A stretch of DNA of 64,000 bases, taken from assembly GCF_008312895.1 (NCBI RefSeq), contig NZ_VSSP01000004.1, forward strand, positions 1 to 64,000. The letters run 5' to 3'. Position 1 is the stretch's first letter, and each line of letters begins with the position of its first letter. The notes below the pieces were generated by a model that was not told the DNA's origin, searched no databases, and saw only the letters and a program-made list of their open reading frames with translations. Positions 35,292-43,817 of the stretch are shown here, piece after piece. The translations under genes were made by a program, and so were the position numbers. Source of the stretch: Luteimonas suaedae. GTDB taxonomy: Bacteria; Pseudomonadota; Gammaproteobacteria; Xanthomonadales; Xanthomonadaceae.

Positions 35292-37154
35292 ATGAGCATC
35301 CCGGTCGACCACGTCGCGTCCACGCAGACCTTCGCACCACCCCGGCAGCCGCCGGCCTCCGCGTCCGCCTACCAGGACGGCCGCGCGGCGGGCGAGCAGA
35401 TCGCGGAGCTGGTCCCCGCCAACATGAAGTACAACTCGACCGAGATCCCGATGCTGGTCGATCACTTTTCCGGCGACCTGGTCGATGCGCTGGAGAAGGC
35501 GGGCAATGATCCGGAGTTCGCCGCCGGCTTCGTCGAGGCGCTCGGACCGGAACGCTTCTCGCGCCTGGTGGCGGCGGTCGACCAGATCCCGAACACGCAG
35601 GCCTACGGCACCGACCCGCAGGTCACCCAGGACACCACCGAACGGCTGCAGTCGCTGGCCGTGGCGCTTGGCGCTGCCACGCGCAGCCCGCAGGGCGCGA
35701 TCGATGCCGACTTCGTGCGCGAGATCACCAGGCAGAACGGTTTCGTCACCGACCGCGGGCTCGATCCGGAGCTGGCGGCGATCCTGCTCAACGAGGGCGA
35801 CTACACGCCGGAAACCGCCGCGGAACTGGGGGCCCATGTGTTCCTGGAAGGCGATCCGCCGCAGATCATGGACCGGCCCGAAGGCAGCCTGCCGGTGCCG
35901 GCGCATCGCGAGCCGCTGCTCAAGCCCGCCAGCCACGACGTCGGCTGGGACAACACCGGTGCATGGGCCACCGCCTTGCACGGCATCCTCCGCAACCAGG
36001 CTTCTTCCGAGGTGCTCGCCATCCGCGGCGACAATCCCAACGACGCCACAGTGGCCGAACGCCTGCTCGATCCGGGGATCAAGCCCGACAGCCTCACCGT
36101 CATCTCGCCCCTGGTCGGCGCCGTGCTCGATACGCCGCGCGCCAACCTCGCCACCGATCCGAACGACCGGGCGGCGATCGCAGCGGTCGAGTCGCTGGTG
36201 CTGGCCAGCCATGCCCACAACGGCCGCGTCGGCGAGTGGGCGCAGGAACCGCTCGGCCGGCTCTACATGACCTATCCCGGCGAGATCCTCAACGTCGGCG
36301 AGGGCAGCAGCGCCTTCCCCGCGTCCCAGTCTCCGCTCGGTGAGCGCCTGGCGGCGCTGGGCGCCGACTACTCCGGCGCCGGCGCCAACCTGATGACGGC
36401 GGCGATGGGCGCCGACGGCACGCCGCCGCTGCGCCTGGACCAGCCGCAGGGCCCGCCGCCGTTCATGGTGCCGGCCGAGCGCTACGACAGCTGGGAACAG
36501 GCGATCCACGCCGCCACCGACCATTACCGCGCCCAGGTGCAGGACTACGGCCCGCCGCGCGAGACCGATGTGCAGGGCACGCCCTACATCGACCTGGAAG
36601 ACCTGGCCGACGAGATCGCCGACATCGACGCCGAACTGGTGCAGGCGCAGTTCGGCGCCAACGCCATCGCCGCCACCGATGTCGACAACGACAACCAGGC
36701 CAAGCAGGACGCCGTCAACGTCATCAGCGACTACATCGGCTTCGGCATTGGCCTGGGCACCGGCGGCGCCTCCCGCGCGGCCTTCGCCACCGGGTACAAC
36801 ACCCATGTCGAAGGCGCTCTGCTCGAGGCGCTGTGGCCCACCAACAACGCCTCGCAGGTCTTCGAGAACGAGGTGCCCGGCTTCGCCCGCGAACTGGTCG
36901 CGGCGCAGACGGTGCAGATCGTGGAGGCCGCGGCGAGAAGCGGCGCCGTCGAGCTGCCGGACTCGCTGCTCGATTCCAAGACCAACGGGCTGCGCACGCC
37001 GACCTCGGACGCGGACGGCGCGCAGTTCGCCCAGGACCTGGCCAGCTTCGTTGCCGGGAACCCGGCCATGCAGCAGGCCGTCGACCAGGCCGCCAGCAAT
37101 CTGATGGCGCGCGTCAACGCCCTGCGCGCGGGCGACTACCGCGGCGGCGGCTGA
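35292..37154 (+). CDS. DUF6571-like protein of unknown function
   Basis: A 620-residue protein without a signal peptide, starting at 35292 after GGAAG. Several repeated segments contain [ND]PEFAAGFVEALGPERFSRL (about residues 72-95), the signature of DUF6571-type proteins known to me mainly from actinobacterial WXG100/type VII-linked loci. A hydrophobic Gly-rich stretch occurs at about 478-495 (GFGIGLGTGGASRAAFATGY), which could be a membrane-active or structural helix. The N-terminal SxQTFAPPRQPPASASAY linker suggests an exposed tail. No toxin motif, no immunity partner and no secretion signal are visible. Its role is unknown; an effector-like or surface protein is only a guess. Confidence 0.6.
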   Translation: MSIPVDHVASTQTFAPPRQPPASASAYQDGRAAGEQIAELVPANMKYNSTEIPMLVDHFSGDLVDALEKAGNDPEFAAGFVEALGPERFSRLVAAVDQIPNTQAYGTDPQVTQDTTERLQSLAVALGAATRSPQGAIDADFVREITRQNGFVTDRGLDPELAAILLNEGDYTPETAAELGAHVFLEGDPPQIMDRPEGSLPVPAHREPLLKPASHDVGWDNTGAWATALHGILRNQASSEVLAIRGDNPNDATVAERLLDPGIKPDSLTVISPLVGAVLDTPRANLATDPNDRAAIAAVESLVLASHAHNGRVGEWAQEPLGRLYMTYPGEILNVGEGSSAFPASQSPLGERLAALGADYSGAGANLMTAAMGADGTPPLRLDQPQGPPPFMVPAERYDSWEQAIHAATDHYRAQVQDYGPPRETDVQGTPYIDLEDLADEIADIDAELVQAQFGANAIAATDVDNDNQAKQDAVNVISDYIGFGIGLGTGGASRAAFATGYNTHVEGALLEALWPTNNASQVFENEVPGFARELVAAQTVQIVEAAARSGAVELPDSLLDSKTNGLRTPTSDADGAQFAQDLASFVAGNPAMQQAVDQAASNLMARVNALRAGDYRGGG

Positions 37155-37237
37155 CGGACAGCCGCCAAGCAGTAGGGGCCCACGCCAGGTTGCCGGCAAC
37201 CGTCTCGGATACCTGCATGCCGGCGACGCGTGCCGGC

Positions 37238-37951
37238 TCAGAACCCCGCGTGCCCCGGCAGCAGCGCCCGCAACTCCGTGTCGGTCAGGTTGCGCCACTG
37301 GCCGGGCTTCAGGTGGGCCAGCTTGACCGGCCCGATCCGCACCCGGATCAGCTGCTTCACCCGCAAATCGAAGTGGGCCGCCATGAGGCGGATCTGGCGG
37401 TTGAGGCCCTGGACCAGCGTGATCCGGAAGCCGAACCTGCCCAGCGGGCCGGTCCGGCACGGCAACGTGGTCTGCCCGTGGACGGGTACGCCGCGGGCCA
37501 TGCCGCGCAGGATGTCGTGGGTGACCGCATGGTTCACGGTCACCAGGTACTCCTTCTCCAGCTTGTTCTCGGCGCGGAGGATGGCGTTGACGATGTCGCC
37601 GTTGCTGGTCAGCAGGATCAGGCCTTCCGAATCCTTGTCGAGACGGCCGATCGGGAAGATGCGTTGCCGATGGTCGACGAAGTCGACGATGTTGCCCTTC
37701 ACCGAAGTCTCGGTGGTGCAGGTGATGCCCGTCGGCTTGTGGAGTGCGATGTAGACGTGGCGGCGTTTGCCGGGGGCGGCCGTGCGCGGTTGCAGCGCCT
37801 GGCCATCGACCATGACGAGGTCGTCTTCGCCGACCTCTGCGCCCACGCGCGCGCGCTGGCCGTTGACCGTCACCCGGCCCTCGCCGATGAGGCGATCGGC
37901 CTCGCGCCGCGAACATGCGCCGGTGTCGCTGATGTGCTTGTTCAGGCGCAT
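37238..37951 (-). CDS. rluF: 23S rRNA pseudouridine synthase, RluF-like
   Basis: 237 residues. N-terminal S4 RNA-binding domain (1-60: LNKHISDTGACSRREADRLI, then GEGRVTVNG), followed by the RsuA-type catalytic domain with GRLDKDSEG, in which Asp105 is the nucleophile. LVTVNHAVTH and FRITLVQGLNRQIR match RluF, which makes pseudouridine at position 2604 of 23S rRNA in E. coli. RluF itself is slightly longer (290 residues); this one lacks its C-terminal tail. Convergent with the DUF6571-like gene. Confidence 0.85.
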   Translation of the reverse strand: MRLNKHISDTGACSRREADRLIGEGRVTVNGQRARVGAEVGEDDLVMVDGQALQPRTAAPGKRRHVYIALHKPTGITCTTETSVKGNIVDFVDHRQRIFPIGRLDKDSEGLILLTSNGDIVNAILRAENKLEKEYLVTVNHAVTHDILRGMARGVPVHGQTTLPCRTGPLGRFGFRITLVQGLNRQIRLMAAHFDLRVKQLIRVRIGPVKLAHLKPGQWRNLTDTELRALLPGHAGF

Positions 37952-38166
37952 GGCCGGATGCGTCGCTGTGATCGCGAAAGGCGCGCAGTCTGGCAGATCA
38001 GGCGCGCGGGGTCATGGGACACGGAAACGAAGGTCCGGTGACCGGGGCAACCGCAGGCTCAGATTCCCTGGCGCAAGCGAACGGACGTCGGGAGAGTCCC
38101 GAGGGCGGCGCATAACCTGCACCCGCAATCGCGCGGGCACATTTGGGTGCGGGAGGATGGACCGCC

Positions 38167-38200
38167 AAACAAAAGACCCCGGGCGTTGCCGCCCGGGGTC
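38167..38200 (-). terminator. Rho-independent terminator of cspA
   Basis: On the minus strand a perfect 10-bp GC stem (GACCCCGGGC, with its complement) has a 6-base loop and is followed by TTTTGTTT. It sits 38 bp beyond the cspA stop, in the correct orientation. Confidence 0.85.
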
Positions 38201-38238
38201 CTGGTACCGCTGATGCGGTGCGAGCGTCGAGTAAAGGC

Positions 38239-38448
38239 TTACTCGGCCTCGACTTCCTCGGCCTGCAGGCCCTTCTGGCCCTGCGCAACCTTGAACGTCA
38301 CCTTCTGGCCTTCCTGCAGGGACTTGAAGCCGCTGCCCTGGATCGAACGGAAATGGACGAACAGGTCGTCGCCGCTCTGCGGGGTGATGAAGCCGAAGCC
38401 CTTGGCGTCGTTGAACCACTTGACGGTGCCGCTCTGACGATCTGACAT
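38239..38448 (-). CDS. cspA: Cold-shock domain protein (CspA family)
   Basis: A 69-residue single cold-shock domain. RNP1 is KGFGFI and RNP2 is LFVHF, within [17 protein letters not shown]. It binds single-stranded RNA as a chaperone. AAGGAG lies ahead of the ATG at 38448, and an intrinsic terminator follows. Whether it is cold-induced cannot be judged; the upstream 5' leader is not obviously structured. Confidence 0.92.
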   Translation of the reverse strand: MSDRQSGTVKWFNDAKGFGFITPQSGDDLFVHFRSIQGSGFKSLQEGQKVTFKVAQGQKGLQAEEVEAE

Positions 38449-38664
38449 GGTGTTACTCCTTGGATCAATTAAGGAAAGCACGGCCCGCGAAATGCGGTGC
38501 CGGGACTGTATCGAGCAAGGGGTAACGCGAAGCGATGGAGTGGATCGTCTGGAGAGGCCGGCTTCGGCCCTGGAACCTGTGATCTACCGCATCGGAGCCA
38601 CGATGTACCGTGATCCCGCTTTGAACAGTGCATGCACTCTACAGCACTTTCCGGCAATAGGGAT

Positions 38665-38885
38665 GTAGGGGAACTAACCGCGGTTGATTCCCTCCGTCCT
38701 TGAGGGCTCCCCACATTTTCCTCGCGCATGTCCTCCCCCTTTGAAAACGGGGGATTGAGGGGGATTTGCTGTTGCTATTGCTGTTGCTTGGTCGGGCACC
38801 GAGCAAATCCCCACCCCCCTTTTTCAAAGAGGGCAGCCAAGCCATTGAATTGATTGCAGGAAAGCAGGAGGAACCTCCGCCTCCG
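38665..38885 (+). repeat. Inverted-repeat element, copy A (beside transglycosylase)
   Basis: The 457-bp gap 38449-38905 holds no gene. From 38665 it carries GGGGAACT, a CCCCCTTTGAAAACGGGGG hairpin, TTTGCTGTTGCTATTGCTGT, TGGTCGGGCACCGAGCAAAT and CCCCCCTTTTTCAAAGA, then GCAGCCAAGCCATTGAA and an AGGAAAGCAGG end. The same series recurs at 39671-39980 with only a few changes. The unit ends just before the stop codon of the transglycosylase gene. No coding potential, so a non-autonomous element. Confidence 0.8.
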
Positions 38886-38905
38886 CCCCCCTTTTTCTTC
38901 TTCTC

Positions 38906-39982
38906 TCAGCGCGCCGGCCGTTCGGGCTTGAACCCCATCGCCTCGCGGTAGCGCAGGTACAGGGCCTGCACCTTGTCGAGGTAGTGCCGGGTCTCCGCGA
39001 AGGGCGGCACGCCGCCGTGGAGCGCCACCGCGCCGATCCCGGCGTTGTAGGCCGCGGCCGCCAGGGTCCGGTCGCCGTCGAACCTGCGCAGCAGCATCCG
39101 CAGATGCCGGGCCCCGCCATCGATCGACTGCGCCGCCGACAGCGGATCGGCGACCCCGAGCTCGGCGGCGACCGCGGGCATCAGCTGCATCACGCCCAGG
39201 GCGCCTTTCGGCGACACCGCGTTGGCATCGAAGCCGCTCTCGGCATGCGCGATCGCGCGCAGCCAGGCCTCGTCCACGCCGGTGGCGCGCGCCGCGGTGC
39301 GGAACTGGGCGTCGAAGGCGTCCAGGCGCGGGGCGCCGACGCGCCCGAGCCCGGGATGGGCCGCCTCGCCCGGAGGCGTCTCCACAGTGAACTTCAGGAA
39401 CACCCGCGAGCCGGGTAGGTTGCGGGTCGAGTAGACCAGCCTGCCGTTCTGCTCGCGCTCGTATAGCGTGCCGCTGAAAACGCCGAAGTTGCCCCAGAGG
39501 TTGGCCGGCTTGCCGGGCACGTCGGCCACCTCGTGGGCCTCGCAACGCGATCCCGGTTCGGGCGCGGTGGCCAGGCTCACGGTGCCGTCGCGGACGCAGC
39601 GATAGATCGTGCGCGCCATGGCGGGCGCCGCGGCGCCGCACAGCAGCACCAGCACAAGAAGGATGGGAACGGAGGGAACTGAACCTGAGGTTCCCCCACA
39701 TTTGTCGCAGCCTATCTTCCCCCTTTGGAAAAGGGGGATTGAGGGGGGCGAAAGCCGCCGCTTGCAAGCCGCAGGCTTGCGGCGGTTTGAGCGCTCCCGC
39801 GCGCTGCGCGGGGACCGGGAATCGCAAAGCGATTTGCTGTTGCTGTTGCTTGGTCGGGCACCGAGCAAATCCCCCCAACCCCCCTTTTTCAAAGGGGGGA
39901 AGCAGCCAAGCCGTTGAACTGATTGCAAGAAAACAGGGGAAGCCTCAGGAACCCGACCCCTCGGCCTTCTAGTTCCCTCCAT
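38906..39982 (-). CDS. Lytic transglycosylase (SLT), N-terminus altered by an inserted element
   Basis: The SLT domain is clear: LRAIAHAESGFDANAVSPKG with catalytic Glu in AESGF, ALGVMQLMPAVAAELG, and AAAYNAGIGAV. It cleaves peptidoglycan glycan strands in the periplasm. The frame is open back to an ATG at 39982 preceded by GGGAG, giving 358 residues, but residues 2 to ~104 are encoded by a 310-bp repeat element. The hydrophobic signal core (PILLVLVLLCGAAAPAMA) therefore falls at about residues 105-122 rather than at the N-terminus. Alternative starts are a GTG at 39655 or ATG at 39619, without ribosome-binding sites. Export of the product is therefore uncertain. Confidence 0.75.
   Translation of the reverse strand: MEGTRRPRGRVPEASPVFLQSVQRLGCFPPLKKGGWGDLLGARPSNSNSKSLCDSRSPRSARERSNRRKPAACKRRLSPPSIPLFQRGKIGCDKCGGTSGSVPSVPILLVLVLLCGAAAPAMARTIYRCVRDGTVSLATAPEPGSRCEAHEVADVPGKPANLWGNFGVFSGTLYEREQNGRLVYSTRNLPGSRVFLKFTVETPPGEAAHPGLGRVGAPRLDAFDAQFRTAARATGVDEAWLRAIAHAESGFDANAVSPKGALGVMQLMPAVAAELGVADPLSAAQSIDGGARHLRMLLRRFDGDRTLAAAAYNAGIGAVALHGGVPPFAETRHYLDKVQALYLRYREAMGFKPERPAR
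39671..39980 (+). repeat. Inverted-repeat element, copy B
   Basis: A 310-bp unit with perfect 10-bp ends: GGAGGGAACT at 39671 and AGTTCCCTCC at 39971. Inside, the ends continue as CCTGAGG/TTCCCCC and the inverse, then hairpins CCCCCTTTGGAAAAGGGGG and CCCCCCTTTTTCAAAGGGGGG, plus TTTGCTGTTGCTGTTGCTTG and TGGTCGGGCACCGAGCAAAT as in copy A. It carries no transposase gene and lies between the start codon and signal-peptide core of the transglycosylase gene. Confidence 0.8.
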
Positions 39983-39996
39983 CGCTATTCTCCCGT

Positions 39997-40251
39997 TCAC
40001 ATCGGCGGCTCGATGACCTCGTCCAGGCGATCGGGTGCGACCGCGTAGCCGCCATCTTCGACCTCGGCGCGCACCTCCAGCAGCATGCCTTCCAGTTCAG
40101 CGAGCTCACCCGCGTCGGCCGCGTCGACGATCTGGATGCAGCGCGCGTTGAACCATTCCCAGAACTGGCGGAAGGTCTTGCCGTGCCAATGTTCGTGGCG
40201 GATGCCCTGGTAGAGCTCGCCGATGGCGATGGTCAGGTCGTCGCGCATCAC
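39997..40251 (-). CDS. Small conserved-looking protein of unknown function
   Basis: An 84-residue acidic cytoplasmic protein (RHEHWHGKTFRQFWEWFN, then ELAELEGMLLEVRAEVED). Length, composition and position just before the transglycosylase gene suggest one transcript. Either of two adjacent Met codons may be the start. No motif recognised; the aromatic WHGKTFRQFWEWF segment could bind protein or nucleic acid, but nothing shows this. Confidence 0.6.
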   Translation of the reverse strand: MMRDDLTIAIGELYQGIRHEHWHGKTFRQFWEWFNARCIQIVDAADAGELAELEGMLLEVRAEVEDGGYAVAPDRLDEVIEPPM

Positions 40252-40371
40252 GCGGCCTCTGGATATGGGGGTACAGGTGCCGATTGTGGCCGAAGATCGG
40301 GAGCCGGGCCGGTTTCGTTCAGGGCCGGCCGCCGGCGGGTTGCGCGTACCCGGTCGCGCCGGGTGCGGCCT

Positions 40372-41811
40372 CTATGGCTCCACGCGCAAGACGGTCCGCG
40401 CGTACCGGGCCAAGGACGGAGTCCCCTTGTCGTTCACCCTCAGGATGACGTGGAGGTCGACCGGTTTCGTGACGCGGGGCGCCTCGACCCAGACGGTGTC
40501 TCCATTCGAGAGGGAAGGAAGATCGCCTACGAAATCGCCTGCCTCCGGGTACCAGAACCAGTGAAACCCGAGGCTGTCGCCGTCGGGGTCGGAGCTTCCG
40601 CGCGCACTGAGCGCGACCCCCTGACCCGATTTGACGGTGAGCTGCCGCGGCTGGCCCAGTACCACCTTCGGCGGATGGTTGGCTTCGGCGTAGGGCTTGA
40701 CGGTCCAGTCCATGCGCGCGGCGAAATCGTTCTGGAAATCGTCCCGCCATCTCCATAACGACACCAGGGCGTCGCGGTAGCGGGGGGCGGTGTCGCGGAC
40801 CGCCCGGCCATACTCGGCCTGTTCCGGCGGTCCGTAGGCATCGATGGCATTCGTCCAGATGGGACGGGTTTCGGGCCCGTGGTTCTTGTCGTTGAGCATC
40901 GTGTCTCCGGACGGGGTGTACAGCCGATAGCGGCCGCCCCAGCCGCCCCAATCCGGCCGTTCCGGATGATTGAGCCCGTTGGGGATCAGGTGCAGGAAGG
41001 CAGGGGTGTCGCCTTCCAGTCCCCACACGACATCCGGATACAGCGCGCCCAGCGGGCCGTGCCCCTGCTGGATGTTCTGCGCCACCCAGGCGTTGCTGAT
41101 GGTGGCGTTGTCGATCCCGTCGATGACGCGATTGATGGCGTTCCAGGTGGCCACGCCATAGTTGTCGCCTGGCGTGACGATGTAGAAGACGCCCGGAAAC
41201 TCCCGGCGCAGCCAGATGCCGGCATCGTCCTGGTCCGAGATCGTGTAGACCCGCAGCTTGGCGATCAACCGGTCGAGTTCCTCGGGCGTGCGGGTCCGCT
41301 TCAAGGTATGCACGGCCTGGGCGAGCGTGTTGGCGCCGCCCCAGACGGACACCCACAGGGGACGGGGATCGGGACGTTCCAGCGCCCGGATGATCAGGTC
41401 GGATCCGGCGGTGTCCTTGCCCGGGCCCACGCCCTCCATGCCGTAGACCGAGACACCTTCGGCGATCACCTGGCGCAGGCGATCCGCGTCGGGATACCTG
41501 CGGTCATGCGTCACCAAATTGGGCCGGACCTTGGCGTAGCCGTCCACGAGGCGTTGTATCGACTCGGGCATGGGCGACGAACGCTTGTGCGTGGAGGTGG
41601 TGGCGACCAGGCCCTCGATGTCGATCTCGTTCGCGTACAGGAACAGGCGGATCAGCGACTGGGTATCGTCCGGATCGGCCTCGATGTCGGTGAGAACGAC
41701 GAGCCTTTGCGGCGCATCGGCGGTATCGTGCGCGCCGCTTGGGGCGTCCGCGGCAAGCGCGGTCATGGCGCTGCACAGGGCGATGGCGGTGCACAGGAAT
41801 CGGACGATCAA
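40372..41811 (-). CDS. DUF1593 (nucleoside hydrolase-like) secreted protein
   Basis: 479 residues from a TTG start at 41811, chosen because GAGGTGA lies just upstream and the product then begins with a signal peptide (MIVRFLCTAIALCSAMTALA). The N-terminal domain has the nucleoside-hydrolase-like VVLTDIEADPDDTQSLIRLF (an Asp-rich metal site), VSVWGGANTLAQAVH and YTISDQDDAGIWLRREFP. The C-terminal ~100 residues form an Ig-like domain (SGQGVALSARGSSDPDGDSL). The family is common in polysaccharide-utilisation loci, with roles seldom known. Divergent from the GH140-like glycosidase over 291 bp without further genes. Confidence 0.85.
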   Translation of the reverse strand: MIVRFLCTAIALCSAMTALAADAPSGAHDTADAPQRLVVLTDIEADPDDTQSLIRLFLYANEIDIEGLVATTSTHKRSSPMPESIQRLVDGYAKVRPNLVTHDRRYPDADRLRQVIAEGVSVYGMEGVGPGKDTAGSDLIIRALERPDPRPLWVSVWGGANTLAQAVHTLKRTRTPEELDRLIAKLRVYTISDQDDAGIWLRREFPGVFYIVTPGDNYGVATWNAINRVIDGIDNATISNAWVAQNIQQGHGPLGALYPDVVWGLEGDTPAFLHLIPNGLNHPERPDWGGWGGRYRLYTPSGDTMLNDKNHGPETRPIWTNAIDAYGPPEQAEYGRAVRDTAPRYRDALVSLWRWRDDFQNDFAARMDWTVKPYAEANHPPKVVLGQPRQLTVKSGQGVALSARGSSDPDGDSLGFHWFWYPEAGDFVGDLPSLSNGDTVWVEAPRVTKPVDLHVILRVNDKGTPSLARYARTVLRVEP

Positions 41812-42102
41812 GTTGTCACCTCGCGGTTGATAGGCCTGGCGCGCCCCTCGCATGCAGGCGATCCTGGGCCGTTGGAGCTGGTGCGCAGCCGTCCACCCGG
41901 GCGCGCCCGGTGCTGACGCGAAAGCGCGGGCGCGGCCACGCGACACACTTCACGGCGCACGGCGGCGCAACAAGGCCGGCCGACGAGGCTAGCGGCGCCG
42001 AACCCACCTGCGCTAGCATGGAAACCGGTGTCATTTCACGAAAGATAACCCGATTGCCCGCCTCTGGGGCTTGTCCTGGCGGCCGGTGGACGTGGAGGGA
42101 GC

Positions 42103-43485
42103 ATGTCGCGAAGTGCCTTGAGGCGTTTCAGTTCTGCGGCGGCGCTGCTGCTGGTGCTGTCGCTTGCCGCTGTCGCCGCTGCAGATGCATTTGCGCAAGG
42201 GCGGTTGAAGGTGTCGCCGAACGGCCGTTATCTCCAGCGCGAGGACGGAGCGCCCTTCTTTTATCTCGGAGACACCGCGTGGCAGCTGTTCCACCGGCTC
42301 GACCGGGAAGAGGCCGATCGCTATCTGCGGGATCGCGCCGAAAAAGGCTTTACCGTCATCCAGGCCGTCGCGCTGGCGGAATTGAACGGACTGCGCGAGC
42401 CGAACGCCTATGGTGAACTGCCGCTGGTCGACTTGGACCCCGCCCGGCCGAACGAGGCGTATTTCGAGCACGTGGACCATATCGTCCGTCGCGCCAACGA
42501 ACTGGGTCTGGTCGTCGGCCTGCTTCCGTCCTGGGGAAGATACTGGCGCGAGGGCGACGACCAGATCTTCACGCCGGAAGGCGCCGAGGCCTATGGGCGC
42601 TTTCTCGGTGCACGCTACCGCAATGACGACGTGATCTGGATCCTCGGCGGCGATTCCAATGTCCGCACTGCGTCCGAGCGCGCCATCATCGATGCGATGG
42701 CAGCGGGCCTGCGCAGCGGCGACGGCGGGACGCATCTCATCACGTTCCATCCGCGCGGGCCGGGGCTGTCGTCCGTACAGTTGGGCGAGGCGCCGTGGCT
42801 CGACTTCTACATGAACCAGTCGTCGCACGCTGCGCCGAACCACGACACCGGGTTGTACGCCGAACACGATCGCGCCCTGCGCCCGCGGCGGCCGACGATC
42901 GATGGCGAGCCACGCTACGAACAGATCCCCGTCGGCTTCTACAACCAGGGCAACAATCCGCATGTGCGCTTCGGCGACGACGACGTTCGCCAGGCCGCCT
43001 GGTGGTCGGTGCTCGCCGGCGCGGCGGGCCACACCTACGGCGACAACAATGTCTGGCAGATGTGGACCCCGGGCAGGCAGCCCGCGATCGGGGGCAACGT
43101 ACCCTGGCATGAAGCATTGCACCATCCCGGCGCTCGGCAGATGGGCCTTCTGCGCCGCTTCATGGAAGCGCATCGTTTCCACACGCTGGTTCCCGACCAG
43201 AGCATCATTCTGGACGGTCCCATCGCAGGCGCGGCCAAGATTCGGGCCGCGCGCGCGACGGACGGCTCCCGTGTCATCGTCTATTCCCCGCGCGGAGAAC
43301 CGTTCACGCTCGATCTGGGACTGATCCGCTCGCCGAGTCACGCCCAATCCTGGTTCGATCCGCGTTACGGCACTGCTTACGCGTTCAGGCCGGAAGAACA
43401 AAGCCAAGGCATCCAGACGTTCACGCCGCCCTCGTCGGGTCCGGGCGAGGACTGGGTCCTCGTCATCGAGGCGTTGGACGACTGA
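42103..43485 (+). CDS. Glycoside hydrolase, DUF4038 / GH140-like
   Basis: A 460-residue exported (beta/alpha)8 enzyme (signal ending FAQ at about residue 31) with GGAGGG upstream. The DUF4038 start is visible: GRYLQREDGAPFFYLGDTAW, LLPSWGRYW, VIWILGGDSN and AAGAAGHTYGDNNVWQMW. The C-terminal sandwich holds YSPRGEPFTLDLG. The GH140 apiosidase of Bacteroides, which acts on rhamnogalacturonan II, has this architecture. The catalytic Asp/Glu pair is probably in GGDSN and the later DGEPRYEQ segment. Likely cuts a plant-type glycan together with the DUF1593 protein. Confidence 0.85.
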   Translation: MSRSALRRFSSAAALLLVLSLAAVAAADAFAQGRLKVSPNGRYLQREDGAPFFYLGDTAWQLFHRLDREEADRYLRDRAEKGFTVIQAVALAELNGLREPNAYGELPLVDLDPARPNEAYFEHVDHIVRRANELGLVVGLLPSWGRYWREGDDQIFTPEGAEAYGRFLGARYRNDDVIWILGGDSNVRTASERAIIDAMAAGLRSGDGGTHLITFHPRGPGLSSVQLGEAPWLDFYMNQSSHAAPNHDTGLYAEHDRALRPRRPTIDGEPRYEQIPVGFYNQGNNPHVRFGDDDVRQAAWWSVLAGAAGHTYGDNNVWQMWTPGRQPAIGGNVPWHEALHHPGARQMGLLRRFMEAHRFHTLVPDQSIILDGPIAGAAKIRAARATDGSRVIVYSPRGEPFTLDLGLIRSPSHAQSWFDPRYGTAYAFRPEEQSQGIQTFTPPSSGPGEDWVLVIEALDD

Positions 43486-43512
43486 AGGGATGCCCGAAGG
43501 CCGGACTGCTTC

Positions 43513-43660
43513 GTAGGAGCGCGCCATGCGCGCGATGCCGCGGGCATCGTGCCGCCACGCGACTCCGTCCACCGGCACGCCTTCCGGTTCGCGTCGGGAC
43601 CGCCGACCGCCGACCGAGACCGGACATGCCCGCGGCATCGCGCGCATGGCGCGCTCCTAC
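43513..43660 (+). repeat. GTAGGAGC palindromic element, copy 1
   Basis: Within the 332-bp gap between the glycosidase and dbpA. The unit begins GTAGGAGCGCGCCATGCGCG and ends with the inverted GCGCATGGCGCGCTCCTAC, with CTTCCGGTTCGCG-GGGACCG in the middle. Flanking sequence after it (TGCCTGTCCATGCAAACGGG) is also shared with copies at about 48100 and 54360. It can form a large hairpin. Confidence 0.85.
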
Positions 43661-43817
43661 GGAGTTCCTGGGCCGACCTGCCGATGGCTTGCCTGTCCAT
43701 GCAAACGGGCAAGTCGGATCGGGTCCATGCGTGGCCGGTCGCCGGCGTGTTGCGCATACTCCGCCGCGCCGCGCCGCGCCGGGCGCGGGTACCACCCCAA
43801 CCTGCGATCATGCGCGC

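Noticed and set aside
35223..37916. An 897-codon minus-strand frame across the DUF6571-like gene and part of rluF
   Set aside because: Shadow frame covering two genes on opposite strands; Arg/Gly-rich without motifs.
38449..38664. Structured cold-shock RNA thermosensor in the cspA leader
   Set aside because: No convincing conserved cold-box or alternative pairing could be recognised by eye.
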